Below, one piece after another: positions 43,586 to 53,213 of a DNA stretch of 64,000 nucleotides. A program made the position numbers and the translations under genes. The notes below the pieces were generated by a model. The model had not been told where the DNA came from and searched no databases. It worked only from the letters and a program-made list of their open reading frames with translations. Source of the stretch: GCA-2748575 sp965222725 (GTDB lineage Bacteria > Pseudomonadota > Gammaproteobacteria > Pseudomonadales > Ketobacteraceae); the NCBI GenBank assembly GCA_965222725.1, contig OZ244969.1:1240001-1304000 (forward strand), in the 5' to 3' direction. Numbering within the stretch: the stretch's first letter is position 1; each line of letters begins with the position of its first letter.

Positions 43586-46500
43586 ATGTATATCAAAAAA
43601 GCCATTTACGTTAACTGGGGAAACATTCCGCAACAGGAATTCGAATTTGGCCCCATCAATCTGTTTTCCGGCGGTAACGGCTCCGGTAAAACCACCGCGG
43701 CCGACGGTATTCAAACCCTGATGACTGCCGCCCACGAAAACCTGTTCAACTACAACCCGGGGCAGGACGAAACCACCCAGCGGGGTCGCGGCGGCAAACA
43801 GGTGCGCACACTGGCATCTTACGTGCTCGGTTGTGACGACGGCAGCTATGCCCGGCTTAACACCACCGACGGCTACCTGGTGGCCACCTTCCACCCCACC
43901 GAAGGGGAAACCGCCGACAAGTTCACCGCCATTATGGGCATGCGTGCCCATATCGATACCGCGGGCAGCAGCCGTCAGGCACGTCTGGATCAACTGGTGT
44001 TTTTTATTGTGCCGGGGGTGGAATTAACCCTGGAACACTTTGTGCGTCTGTATCCAGGTGCCGGTGGCAACAACGAACGTCATGTGGTGCCCATTCATGA
44101 TCTGGGGGATTTCCTGGAGCAGGAATTCGGCAAAAAAGCCGTAGAAACCTACGACAAGAAAGGCACCTACCTGCGGCGTTTATACGGCGCCTTGCGGGGC
44201 CGCAAAGATGCAGTATCCGATCGCGAAGCCAAACACGCCGCCCGCACCTTTTCCAATTTTATGGCTTACAAACCGGTGCGCAGTATCAATGATTTTGTGG
44301 CCGGCGAAATTCTGGAAAGGAAAGACCTGGGCGAAGCCATCCGCACCGTATCGGACCTGATGAAAACCATTCACGGCATGGAAGAGGATGCCCGCCATAT
44401 TATCGAATCCCTGCAGATTCTGGGGCGCGCCAACAATCTATCCAAAACCTATGTGGAAGACTGGACCCAGCGCACCATTGTCAGCTATCAGGACGCCTTG
44501 CGTATTTTCAAGCTGCAGCAAAAAGCCTATGTGAGCGGCAAACAACAGCAAAAGGCGCTGTCGGAAAGCATTAAAGAAAAAGAAGCCCGCCTGGAAATCA
44601 ACCGGGAACGCCGCGAAGAAACCCACCGTACCATGGTGGAACTGGAAGCCCATCGTCAGGGTGTGTCCGTACTGAATGAAAAAGACGAGCTGGAAAAAAA
44701 GGTCAAACGCTATCAGAACCAGCTCACGGAAAAAGCCGCCCCTTTACTGCAGCAGGACCACCAGTTAAAACAGAATCTGAAACACACCCAGGCATTGCTG
44801 AATACCCTGAATGAAACCGCCTGGGGTGTGCATCTTCCCGAGCTGGACAATAAAGAGCTGCGTTCCCTGGCGAAAAAAGTCATCGCCACCCGTGACGATG
44901 CCAGCATCGACCTGCACCGTTTTCTTGCCAAGGACTGGGTGGATATTTCCCCGCTGGAACAGCATCTGGATAAAGCCCTGGCGGTGGAAACGGTTCACAA
45001 CCAGTGGGCTGCCTGTTTTTACGAACAGCAGGATGATCGCGGTTGCCTGCGGGATCGCGTCGTCCAGCTGAAAGCGGAATTCGAACGCCAGTTGCAAAGC
45101 AAGCGCAAACAGTTGCAGCAAAAAGAAAAGGAAATACACCAGCTGGAAACCCATCAGGTGACTTACCCCCACTATGTGGAAGCCGCCCTGCTGGCGATAG
45201 AACAGCAATGCCCCCAGGCAGAGCCCCGGGTGCTCTGTGATTACATCGAAGTGCAGGATCCCCAATGGCAAATGGCTATCGAGGGTTATCTTGGCGGTGC
45301 CCGTTTTTCCATTCTGGTCAAAGCCGAATACGAAGCGGAAGCCATTCGCATTGTGCGGGCCATGCCCGGCGGCAAAAACCGCGCCCGGGTGATTCAGGCG
45401 TCCAAGGCAAAACGGGATGCGGAACGCATGTCGCTGCCGAGGGATTCCATTGTCAGCATTCTTACTTTTCACCATAAAACGGCAGAATCCTATGTGACCG
45501 CCAGTTACGGTCAGGTAGTGCGGGTGCCCGATGCAGAAACCCTGCGCTCCACCGCCCGCGGCATTACTCAGGAAGGCCTGGCCTCCGGTTCCTACAGCAT
45601 GTGGCGCTGCGATGTGCCCGACAGTGATCTGGTGTTCGGCCAGTACGCCCGGGAAAAAGCCCTGGCGGCCAAACAAAATGAATACGACCAGTTACTGGAA
45701 GCCACCCAGCAGTTGGTGGATCAGGTCAAGGCAGCCCAGGATCTGTTTACCATTGTGAACGGTATCAGCCCCATTCAGTATGCCGGTGTGATGCAGAACA
45801 TGGTGGACCTGAACCGCCAGCTGAAACGGGCCGAACAATCCCTGGAACAACTGGACCTGTCGGATTTCGATGCCCTGGAACAGCAGCTTAACGATCAGCG
45901 TGAACAGTTTCATGCCCTGGAGCAGGAACTCAAGCAGCTGGAAAACGAAAAAGGCCGCGACGAACAGGAACTGGGTTCCATCAGCAAACGTTTACAAGCG
46001 CTGGCGGATCAGCAGGACCGCTCCGCCGAAGTAGTGGAAGAACACGAATGCCTGGTGCGCGATATTACCCGCGTGCAACCGCGCTTTGATGTGGAACAGG
46101 CCCTGACCCAGGCAGAAAACACCCTGGTGGTGAATGACCAGAGTTTTTACAAAGACGAAGCGGATGCATTGGGTAAACGTTTAACCAGAACCGCCGGTGA
46201 AATTACCGATGTGATCATGCAGCACAATCAGCATTGTCACACCGTGGACAGTATTCAGTACGATCCGGATTTTAACGAGCTGCACCAGCCCGCATTCTTT
46301 AAACGTATTGCCCAGCTGCAGGCGGAAGTGGCCAATATCCAGAATCGCCTGGAAAATAATGTGCTGGTGGAAAAACACGATCAGCTGGCGTCACTGAAAG
46401 AACGTTTTAACGATACCTTTGTCAGCCATCTGTGCCACAGCATTTACCAGGCCATTAACGAAGGCGAGCGGGCCCTGCAGGCCATTAACCGCGAGCTGGA

Positions 46501-47239
46501 ACATCATCGTTTTGGTACCGACAAGGAACGTTTCTACTTTACCTGGGAATGGGTACCGGAATTCAAAGACTACTGGCGCTTTTTCAAAGAAGTGAGCAAC
46601 CTGCCCGGTCAGGGCGAAGCAGAAAGCCTGTTTGATATGGACCTGCCAAAATCCGTGCAGGCCGTGCGCGAAAAACTGGTGAAGATGCTGCTGGATGACG
46701 ACGAACAAAAAGCCCTGCGGGAACTGAATCGCATTGCCGATTATCGTTTGTATCGCAGCTACGATATTTACAAGGAGCCTTTGGGCAAAGCGCCGATTCC
46801 GTTGAGCCAGTACGGCACCGGCTCCGGTGGCCAGCTGGAAACCCCCGCCTATATTATCCGCTCAGCGGCGGTAACATCGGCCTTCCGTTTCAGCGAAGGG
46901 CAAAACCACTTGCGTATGGTGCTGGTGGACGAAGCTTTCTCAAAAATGGATGAAACCCGTTCCCGGGAAGTGATCGGTTATTTAACCGAAACCCTGGGCC
47001 TGCAACTGGTGTTTATCATGCCCACCAGCAAGTCCGGGCCCTTTATGGATCTGATCAGCAATCAGTTTGTGTTTGCCAAGTGCCCGGTGCAAACACCGGC
47101 GCCCGGCAGCGAACTGAATACCCAGGTGATTGTGGATCGCAAGCAGTGCAATACGGAAAAAATCAAAGCGCTTTGGCAGCAGCACCGTCAGTCCATTCGT
47201 GATCAGGCGGTGCTGGATTTTATGGAAGATATTGTCTGA
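43586..47239 (+). CDS. JetC/MksB-type SMC ATPase
   Basis: This 1217-residue protein has an SMC-like split ATPase. Walker A is GGNGSGKTT (residues 29-37) right after YVNWGNIPQQEFEFG. Long coiled coils cover about 290-420 and 690-960 around a hinge-like region (DYIEVQDPQWQMAIEGYLGG, near residue 553). The ABC-type signature is SGGQLETPAY near 1080 and Walker B is MVLVDEAFSKMD near 1110. The phrases are those of JetC. Such complexes extrude DNA loops; in Wadjet they restrict plasmids with the JetD nuclease. No JetD/MksG gene follows, so the operon is closer to an MksBEF without nuclease. Confidence 0.85.
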   Translation: MYIKKAIYVNWGNIPQQEFEFGPINLFSGGNGSGKTTAADGIQTLMTAAHENLFNYNPGQDETTQRGRGGKQVRTLASYVLGCDDGSYARLNTTDGYLVATFHPTEGETADKFTAIMGMRAHIDTAGSSRQARLDQLVFFIVPGVELTLEHFVRLYPGAGGNNERHVVPIHDLGDFLEQEFGKKAVETYDKKGTYLRRLYGALRGRKDAVSDREAKHAARTFSNFMAYKPVRSINDFVAGEILERKDLGEAIRTVSDLMKTIHGMEEDARHIIESLQILGRANNLSKTYVEDWTQRTIVSYQDALRIFKLQQKAYVSGKQQQKALSESIKEKEARLEINRERREETHRTMVELEAHRQGVSVLNEKDELEKKVKRYQNQLTEKAAPLLQQDHQLKQNLKHTQALLNTLNETAWGVHLPELDNKELRSLAKKVIATRDDASIDLHRFLAKDWVDISPLEQHLDKALAVETVHNQWAACFYEQQDDRGCLRDRVVQLKAEFERQLQSKRKQLQQKEKEIHQLETHQVTYPHYVEAALLAIEQQCPQAEPRVLCDYIEVQDPQWQMAIEGYLGGARFSILVKAEYEAEAIRIVRAMPGGKNRARVIQASKAKRDAERMSLPRDSIVSILTFHHKTAESYVTASYGQVVRVPDAETLRSTARGITQEGLASGSYSMWRCDVPDSDLVFGQYAREKALAAKQNEYDQLLEATQQLVDQVKAAQDLFTIVNGISPIQYAGVMQNMVDLNRQLKRAEQSLEQLDLSDFDALEQQLNDQREQFHALEQELKQLENEKGRDEQELGSISKRLQALADQQDRSAEVVEEHECLVRDITRVQPRFDVEQALTQAENTLVVNDQSFYKDEADALGKRLTRTAGEITDVIMQHNQHCHTVDSIQYDPDFNELHQPAFFKRIAQLQAEVANIQNRLENNVLVEKHDQLASLKERFNDTFVSHLCHSIYQAINEGERALQAINRELEHHRFGTDKERFYFTWEWVPEFKDYWRFFKEVSNLPGQGEAESLFDMDLPKSVQAVREKLVKMLLDDDEQKALRELNRIADYRLYRSYDIYKEPLGKAPIPLSQYGTGSGGQLETPAYIIRSAAVTSAFRFSEGQNHLRMVLVDEAFSKMDETRSREVIGYLTETLGLQLVFIMPTSKSGPFMDLISNQFVFAKCPVQTPAPGSELNTQVIVDRKQCNTEKIKALWQQHRQSIRDQAVLDFMEDIV

Positions 47240-47255
47240 TTTCGGGAGGGCGTTA

Positions 47256-47273
47256 AGCCGCCTTGCGGCGGCT
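47256..47273 (+). other. Hairpin between convergent SMC and ectA genes
   Basis: AGCCGCC pairs with GGCGGCT around TTGC. It has no T tract, so it is not a canonical terminator. It may act with Rho or block readthrough. Confidence 0.4.
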
Positions 47274-47349
47274 GCCAATAGAATCAGGCAGCGCCCAAAC
47301 TTTGATCAGTTCGGGCGCCTCCGGGATGAATCTGAGAAGGTTGCGGATG

Positions 47350-47868
47350 CTATTCGGCGGGTAAGGGGGTGGACAGAGGCCCGATGCGGAACAGGGATTC
47401 GGCTTCGTGATCCCCCAGCTGTTCCCGGTTGAAATAGGCCTCCTCTTCCTTGATATCGGCGCCTTCCTTGCGGGCAAAGCCGGCAAACAGCTTGCGCGAC
47501 GGTTCATTGGATTTGGTGATGGTGGTTTGCAGCTCGGTTACCCCACGGCAGGATTCCCGGGCCAGAATCGCCTGCATCATTCGCGTGGCCAGGCCCATGC
47601 CGCGGCCTTCCTGGCCTACACCCACCTGCCATAAAAAGAACACGTTGGGGTTTTTCGGCTGGCGGTAACCGGTAACATAGCCCACGATCTGGCCGTCCTT
47701 TTTGGCTACCACACAGGTTTCGGAAAAATGGGTGCACTGCAGCACATTGCAGTACACGGAGTTCATATCCAGTGGCGGGTTAATGCGTACAAACAGGGCC
47801 AGGGGCGCGCCGTCATCTTTGGTGGGTTCGTGAAGGGTAATGCCGTTAAATTCTGCATCAATGTTCAT
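47350..47868 (-). CDS. ectA: L-2,4-diaminobutyrate acetyltransferase EctA (orphan)
   Basis: This 172-residue GNAT protein closely follows EctA wording: PPLDMNSVYCNVLQCTHFSE, then VAKKDGQIVGYV, WQVGVGQEGRGMGLATRM (acetyl-CoA loop), LQTTITKSNEPSRKLF and HEAESLFRIGPL. EctA makes gamma-N-acetyl-diaminobutyrate, the precursor of ectoine. No ectB, ectC or ask gene follows; the next gene leftward is the convergent SMC ATPase. ectB/ectC may be elsewhere, or the enzyme could serve uptake or catabolism of related osmolytes. Confidence 0.85.
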   Translation of the reverse strand: MNIDAEFNGITLHEPTKDDGAPLALFVRINPPLDMNSVYCNVLQCTHFSETCVVAKKDGQIVGYVTGYRQPKNPNVFFLWQVGVGQEGRGMGLATRMMQAILARESCRGVTELQTTITKSNEPSRKLFAGFARKEGADIKEEEAYFNREQLGDHEAESLFRIGPLSTPLPAE

Positions 47869-47972
47869 GTACGCTCCTGGTGTGTCTGTTTAATACAATG
47901 TCAGATAGCCCCTAGTGTACTATTTGCCGCTCTGATGCGCCAAACCACCATCTGACCGGAGTATTTGTTCAC

Positions 47973-48728
47973 TCAGGTATTTTTAATCAGCACCGCAATC
48001 ACGCTGGCAAAGGAAAGCGCCAGTATGGCGGGGCGGCTGTGGCCGCGATCAATCCATGGAGCCAGGCGGGCGCCCATCCAGTGGCCGGCAAACACGCCGG
48101 GTATCAGCTGCAGGCTCAACAGTAATTGTTCCTTCCAGAAGAGCCCGCCCGCCAATACGCCAATGAAGGAAAACAGCGAGGCAATACAGAAAACGACTGA
48201 TAACACCGCACGGATTTCCCAGCCTTTTTCATACTGATACAGCAGGGCAATAGGTGCACCACCTACACCGGTAGCGGTGCCCATCACGGCCGACATAAAG
48301 CCGCAAATGCTCTGGCTGACCGGCGTAACGGGAACCCGGTAACGCAGCAGCGACAGCAGCACACCGAACAGAATAATGCCCGCCACGGCCAGGCTGTAAT
48401 TGAAGTTTTTAAAATATTTCAGCAGCAACACACCCGCCGGCGTACCGGCCACCAGGCCGATAAATATCCAGCCCAGCGGCTTGCCGCTTAACGCCTTGCG
48501 ATTGGTGAAGGACACCGACATCATCAGAATCAGACTGGCAAAAATAAAAGGTGCCGGGATAAAGGCAGGGTTCACCAGCAACAGCAGCGGCACGGCCACA
48601 ATGCCATAGCCATAACCTACCGATGCCTGCAGTGTTGCGGCCAGTGCCATAATCAGCGCCGGCAGCAGCCAGTACAGAACGGGGATCAATGCAGACAGGT
48701 TTTCTTCCATAAAAACAACAGATTCCAT
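47973..48728 (-). CDS. TauE/SafE-family permease
   Basis: This 251-residue inner-membrane protein has about eight hydrophobic helices (WLLPALIMALAATLQASVGYG first; LALSFASVIAVLIK last). The repeated Gly-rich motifs QASVGYGYGIVAVP and MGTATGVGGAPIALL are those of the TauE/SafE (sulfite/organosulfonate exporter-like) family. The substrate is unassigned. The start could instead be the Met at 48710; neither start has a clear ribosome site. It is on the same strand as ectA, 104 nt upstream of it. Confidence 0.85.
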   Translation of the reverse strand: MESVVFMEENLSALIPVLYWLLPALIMALAATLQASVGYGYGIVAVPLLLLVNPAFIPAPFIFASLILMMSVSFTNRKALSGKPLGWIFIGLVAGTPAGVLLLKYFKNFNYSLAVAGIILFGVLLSLLRYRVPVTPVSQSICGFMSAVMGTATGVGGAPIALLYQYEKGWEIRAVLSVVFCIASLFSFIGVLAGGLFWKEQLLLSLQLIPGVFAGHWMGARLAPWIDRGHSRPAILALSFASVIAVLIKNT

Positions 48729-48850
48729 CAGGGGCGGGGTGTGGCTTTGCGTTTGGTGCTTTACACTATGTTAAGACAGGCGTTACGCAAACAGGCGCTA
48801 GTATCGCCCATTTACAGCCGGCAGACAAAGTGTGAGGTAAACGCAGCCCA

Positions 48851-50551
48851 ATGACAGGCAACCTGTTCAGTCAACTGATGATCATGCTGAGTGCGTCGCT
48901 GGTACTGACGACCCTGTTTCAGCGACTGAATCAGCCATCTATTGTGGCCTACATTCTGGTGGGCTGTATTCTGGGGCCTTCGGCCACCGGTCTGGTGTCG
49001 TCGCTGGATGAATTTACGTTTGTGGCGGAATTCGGGGTGGTGTTTCTGTTGTTCACCCTGGGGCTCGAATTTTCTCTGGATCGCCTGATCAGCCTCAAGC
49101 GAGCTGTGTTTTTATTGGGCGGCATTCAGGTGCTGGTGTGTACCTCGGTGTTTTTTGTGCCTCTTTATCTTTGGGGTACCACGGCGGCAGCGGGCTTTGT
49201 GCTGGCGGGGGCGCTGGCGTTTTCCTCCACCGCCATCGTCACCAAGCTGTTATCCGATCGCAAGGAACTGGGTTTTGATTATTCCCAGCTGGCCGTGGGG
49301 ATTCTGCTGTTTCAGGATCTGGCGGCAGTGGTGTTTCTGATTGTCATTCCTGCGCTGGCAGGTACGGCGGATACCAGCCTGATGGTGGAAATTTCTCTGG
49401 CCATTGGTAAGGGCCTGTTGCTGTTCGGTTTACTGATTGCCGTGGGCAAGTGGGCGCTGCCGGTGGTGTATCGCGAGGTGGCGCAAACCCGTTCCAGTGA
49501 AATTTTTGTGCTGTCCACGCTCGCCATTGTGTTGTTGTCTTCCTGGGTAACCCATTATTTTCATCTGTCCATGGCACTGGGCTCTTTTGTTACCGGTATG
49601 ATGCTGGGGGGTTCCCAGTTCCGTCATCAGATAGAAACGGACATCCGCCCGTTCAAGGATATTCTGCTGGGGCTGTTTTTTGTGTCGGTAGGCCTGCAGA
49701 TTGATCTGCAACTGCTGTTTGAATACTGGCACCGCATTCTGGGCTCTGCCATCGGATTGCTGGTGTTGAAAACCCTGTTTATCAGCGCCATTGCCTATCT
49801 GCTGCGGGAGCACAAGGTAACGGCGCTGCGCACCGGGCTGGTGTTATCACAAGGGGGTGAGTTCGGCTTTGCGCTGATTGCCCTGGCCACTTTCAGCGGT
49901 GTGATTCCGAAGGATGTCAGTTCCTTTATTCTGCTGGTGATCATGACCTGCATGCTGGTCAGCCCCTTTATTATTAACAATGCCCGGAAAATTTCCGATC
50001 GTATTTTTGCTAACAGAGCGGGGCAGCCGATCAATCAGCTGGGGCCGAATCGTGATATTCACAGCCTGGAAGATCATGTCATTATTGGCGGTTACGGCCG
50101 TATCGGGCAGACGGTGGCCAGCTTTCTGGAAATGAACAAGTACCCCTACATTGCCATAGATTCCGATGTGGACACGGTCACCAGCGCGCGCAGCAACGGC
50201 AACAACAATGTTATTTATGGCGATTGCAGCAAACTGGATATGCTGACGGCCGCCGGGATCAGCGATGCGCAACTGGTAGTGCTCAGTTTCCGGCATTTGC
50301 AGGAGTCCCTCAGTACCATTGCCAGTATTCGTGAACAGTATCCGGATTTACCGGTGATTGTGAGGGCCCACCACGAAAGTTATTTTGAAGAGCTGATCGA
50401 TGCCGGCGCCAATCAGGTGGTGCCGGAATTACTGGAAGCCAGCTTTACCGTGGCATCGCAAACTTTGTTGCTGTTAGGCGTGGATGAAGACACCGTGATT
50501 GAACAGGTACAGGATGAAAGGGAGCGGCGTGGTGGCGTGTTGTTTCAGTAA
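48851..50551 (+). CDS. Kef-type CPA2 monovalent cation:proton antiporter with RCK/TrkA-N domain
   Basis: This 566-residue protein has an N-terminal transport domain of about 12 helices (LQRLNQPSIVAYILVG-type sequence; VGILLFQDLAAV) typical of CPA2 antiporters. The C-terminal cytosolic Rossmann domain starts at DHVIIGGYGRIGQTVASFL (GxGxxG) and continues with IDSDVDTVTSAR and IVRAHHE. This is the TrkA-N/RCK nucleotide-gated domain. Export of K+ or Na+ for protons is the family role; the ion cannot be read from sequence. It is divergent from the TauE gene and 57 nt upstream of modB. Confidence 0.9.
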   Translation: MTGNLFSQLMIMLSASLVLTTLFQRLNQPSIVAYILVGCILGPSATGLVSSLDEFTFVAEFGVVFLLFTLGLEFSLDRLISLKRAVFLLGGIQVLVCTSVFFVPLYLWGTTAAAGFVLAGALAFSSTAIVTKLLSDRKELGFDYSQLAVGILLFQDLAAVVFLIVIPALAGTADTSLMVEISLAIGKGLLLFGLLIAVGKWALPVVYREVAQTRSSEIFVLSTLAIVLLSSWVTHYFHLSMALGSFVTGMMLGGSQFRHQIETDIRPFKDILLGLFFVSVGLQIDLQLLFEYWHRILGSAIGLLVLKTLFISAIAYLLREHKVTALRTGLVLSQGGEFGFALIALATFSGVIPKDVSSFILLVIMTCMLVSPFIINNARKISDRIFANRAGQPINQLGPNRDIHSLEDHVIIGGYGRIGQTVASFLEMNKYPYIAIDSDVDTVTSARSNGNNNVIYGDCSKLDMLTAAGISDAQLVVLSFRHLQESLSTIASIREQYPDLPVIVRAHHESYFEELIDAGANQVVPELLEASFTVASQTLLLLGVDEDTVIEQVQDERERRGGVLFQ

Positions 50552-50608
50552 TAGTCTCAATAAGCACGGCCGCATCGGTATGAGTCATTTACCCATAAGG
50601 CAGGTTGC

Positions 50609-51304
50609 GTGAATTTAACCGAAGCAGACTGGGTCGCCATCGGGCTGACCCTGAAACTGGCCACAGTGGTAACCCTGCTGTTATTGCTGATCGGTACCCC
50701 CATTGCCTGGTGGCTGGCCCGCACCCGCTCGCCCCTGAAAGGGCCCGTGAGCGCCCTGGTGGCGCTGCCGCTGGTACTGCCGCCCACGGTGCTGGGCTTT
50801 TACCTGCTGCTGGCCATGGGTCCCGATGGCCCCGTGGGGCAGCTCACGCAGGCATTGGGGCTGGGCATTTTACCTTTCACCTTTACCGGCCTGGTGGTGG
50901 CGTCGCTGTTTTATTCCCTGCCCTTTGTGGTACAGCCCATACAGAATGCCATTGAAGCCCTGGGCAATCGCCCCCTGGAAGTGGCCGCCACCCTGCGGGC
51001 CGGGCCCTGGGACCGGTTTTTTACCGTGGTGGTGCCCATGGCCCGGCCGGGTTTTATCACCGCTGCTGTGCTGGGCTTTGCCCACACCGTGGGGGAATTC
51101 GGCGTGATCCTGATGATTGGCGGTAACATCCCCGGCGAAACCCGGGTGGTATCGGTACAGATTTATGATCATGTGGAATCCCTGGATTACGCCAGTGCCC
51201 ACGGGTTATCGCTGGCCATGATCCTGTTTTCCTTTGTGGTATTGCTGCTGGTGTATTCCCGCAAGGGGCTGCTCAGCCGGCGCTTGTTCGGGCCGGGGAG
51301 TTAA
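50609..51304 (+). CDS. modB: Molybdate ABC transporter permease ModB
   Basis: This 231-residue inner-membrane permease starts at a GTG. It has five to six helices and the ABC EAA-type loop ([28 protein letters not shown]) that docks Mod[16 protein letters not shown] and [16 protein letters not shown] are typical of ModB. It lies 2 nt before modC. No modA (periplasmic binding protein) lies next to it. Confidence 0.92.
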   Translation: MNLTEADWVAIGLTLKLATVVTLLLLLIGTPIAWWLARTRSPLKGPVSALVALPLVLPPTVLGFYLLLAMGPDGPVGQLTQALGLGILPFTFTGLVVASLFYSLPFVVQPIQNAIEALGNRPLEVAATLRAGPWDRFFTVVVPMARPGFITAAVLGFAHTVGEFGVILMIGGNIPGETRVVSVQIYDHVESLDYASAHGLSLAMILFSFVVLLLVYSRKGLLSRRLFGPGS

Positions 51305-51306
51305 TC

Positions 51307-52410
51307 ATGGATGTGATACAGCTCAGCCTGACATTACCCCGTCAGTCTTTTACCCTGGATGTGAATGTGCAGATTCCCGGCCGGGGCATTACCGCGGTTT
51401 TTGGCCATTCCGGTTCCGGCAAAACCACCCTGCTGCGTTGTGTGGCGGGCCTGGAAAAGCCGCAACAGGGGGATCTGATTGTCGCCGGGCAGGTATGGCA
51501 AAGCGCCACGGCCTTTTTGCCGCCCCATCAGCGACCGGTAGGCTATGTGTTTCAGGAACCGTCGCTCTTTCCCCACCTCAGTGCGCGGGGCAATCTGCAT
51601 TACGCCATGAAGCGGGGTAAACCCCCGGCCGACCGGGCCCGCTATCAGCAGTTGGTTGAGATGCTGGGTATCAGCCATTTACTGGATCGCAAACCGGCGA
51701 ACCTGTCCGGTGGTGAACAGCAGCGGGTGGCCATTGCCCGGGCCCTGCTGGTAAACCCTGCCCTGCTGCTGATGGATGAACCCCTGGCCTCTCTGGATCT
51801 GGCCCGCAAGCAGGAAATCCTGCCGTATCTGGAACGGCTTAAACAGGAGCTCAATATCCCTATCCTGTATGTCAGCCATTCCGCCAACGAAATCGCCCGC
51901 ATTGCCGACCACCTGCTGGCGCTGGACGACGGCAAAGTCGTAGCCAACGGCCCTCTGCTGGAAAACCTGGCCCGGCTGGACTTTCCCCTGCGCCTGGGGG
52001 AAGACACAGGCGTGGTGATTGAAGCCCGGGTGGCTGAAAAACATGAAGGCTGGCACCTGGCCCGGGTGGCCTTTGCCGGCGGTGAACTCTGGGTGCGCGA
52101 TGGCGGTATTCAGCCGGAGGAACAGGTGCGGGTGCGGATACTGGCACGGGATGTGAGCCTGGCGCTGACACATCATCGGGATAGTAGTATTGTGAATATT
52201 CTGGCTGGCACCATCGATGCCATTGCGGAAGATGCCCATCCCGCCATGGCCCTGGTGAGCGTGAATGTGACAAGCACCCGGACTGCGGCGGATCACGAAC
52301 CCGGCACCCGGATAACCGCAAGAATCACCCGGCGTTCGGTGGAACACCTGGGGTTGTCCGTGGGCCAGCCTGTATGGGCACAAGTCAAATCAGCGGCACT
52401 GGTAAGGTAA
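51307..52410 (+). CDS. modC: Molybdate ABC transporter ATPase ModC
   Basis: This 367-residue ATPase has Walker A GHSGSGKTT (about residues 35-43), the signature LSGGEQQRVAIARAL, Walker B LLLMDEPLASLD and the H-switch YVSHS. A C-terminal TOBE (molybdate-sensing) domain begins near residue 285. It pairs with ModB to import molybdate for the molybdenum cofactor. A CRP-family gene starts 5 nt after its stop. Confidence 0.93.
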   Translation: MDVIQLSLTLPRQSFTLDVNVQIPGRGITAVFGHSGSGKTTLLRCVAGLEKPQQGDLIVAGQVWQSATAFLPPHQRPVGYVFQEPSLFPHLSARGNLHYAMKRGKPPADRARYQQLVEMLGISHLLDRKPANLSGGEQQRVAIARALLVNPALLLMDEPLASLDLARKQEILPYLERLKQELNIPILYVSHSANEIARIADHLLALDDGKVVANGPLLENLARLDFPLRLGEDTGVVIEARVAEKHEGWHLARVAFAGGELWVRDGGIQPEEQVRVRILARDVSLALTHHRDSSIVNILAGTIDAIAEDAHPAMALVSVNVTSTRTAADHEPGTRITARITRRSVEHLGLSVGQPVWAQVKSAALVR

Positions 52411-52415
52411 TATCC

Positions 52416-53132
52416 ATGACACCCGATATCCGGCAGTTTTATCTGTTTTCCAAAGTTTCCGACGCCGCGCTGGAAACCTTTCTGAAAGGCAGCCGCACCC
52501 AGACGCTGCAGGAAGGCGACATCATCTACGATGTGGGCGATGAACCGGACTGGGTGTATCTGGTGGTGGAAGGCGCCGTGCGCCTGGAAGTTCCCCTGCC
52601 CGATGGCGACAGTCTGTTTTTAGGGGTGGCGCCCTCTGCTACTTTATTTGGTGAACATGAGGCCCTGTGCCATACCTACAGCGTGGCGCGGATTTCTGCC
52701 GTGGGCGAGCTTAAACTGTTGTGTGTACCCAAAAGCAATTTTCTGCATCTGTTCAAAACCGAACCGGAATTTACCCAGCTGCTGGCGCAACAGCTGGCCA
52801 TGAGTATGCGCATGCTGTGTCTGGCAACGGCCCATCACTTTAACAGCCGCACCGATAAAAAACTGGCCAGCCTGCTGATTCATCTGGCGGATCAGGTGGG
52901 CGAAGAAAAACCGGAAGGGATTCACCTGAAAATCAAACTGTCGCAGGAGGATCTGGCCCACATGATTGCCAGCACCCGGCAAACGGTGAACAAATATTTG
53001 CAAGCCTGGCGCAAACAGGGCTGGATCGGAATGAATCAGGGTATGATTGATATCTTTCATATGGCTGAGTTGCGCGAGCTGTCCAGCGAGGAGCTGATCA
53101 AGGAACTCAGAGTCAAACTGGACGGTATTTGA
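52416..53132 (+). CDS. CRP/FNR-family transcriptional regulator
   Basis: The protein has 238 residues from the ATG at 52416 (GGTAAGG upstream); a longer GTG start inside modC is less likely. The N-terminal cyclic-nucleotide-binding fold has GDIIYDVGDEPDWVYLVVEG and FGEHEALCH. The HTH is LSQEDLAHMIASTRQTVNKYL; compared with CRP the contact residues are R, Q (for E) and K (for R), so the site read may differ. There is no FNR-type N-terminal Cys cluster, so it is not a Fe-S oxygen sensor. It lies in a probable operon with modBC and may couple molybdate import or molybdoenzyme respiration to a signal. Confidence 0.88.
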   Translation: MTPDIRQFYLFSKVSDAALETFLKGSRTQTLQEGDIIYDVGDEPDWVYLVVEGAVRLEVPLPDGDSLFLGVAPSATLFGEHEALCHTYSVARISAVGELKLLCVPKSNFLHLFKTEPEFTQLLAQQLAMSMRMLCLATAHHFNSRTDKKLASLLIHLADQVGEEKPEGIHLKIKLSQEDLAHMIASTRQTVNKYLQAWRKQGWIGMNQGMIDIFHMAELRELSSEELIKELRVKLDGI

Positions 53133-53150
53133 TTCCGGATACTGATCTTT

Positions 53151-53190
53151 GCCCTGCATGCTTTTGGTAACCCAGCGCAGGCTTTTTATT
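53151..53190 (+). terminator. Possible terminator of the modBC-regulator operon
   Basis: GCCCTGC can pair imperfectly with GCAGGC over a 19-nt loop, followed by TTTTTATT. The stem is short, so confidence is modest. Confidence 0.4.
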
Positions 53191-53213
53191 ATCTGACATA
53201 AGGAAATACACAG

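Noticed and set aside
41361..47239. Complete Wadjet defence system
   Set aside because: No JetD nuclease gene is present; only the three SMC-complex genes can be supported.
47350..47868. Ectoine biosynthesis operon
   Set aside because: Only ectA is present; flanking genes are unrelated.
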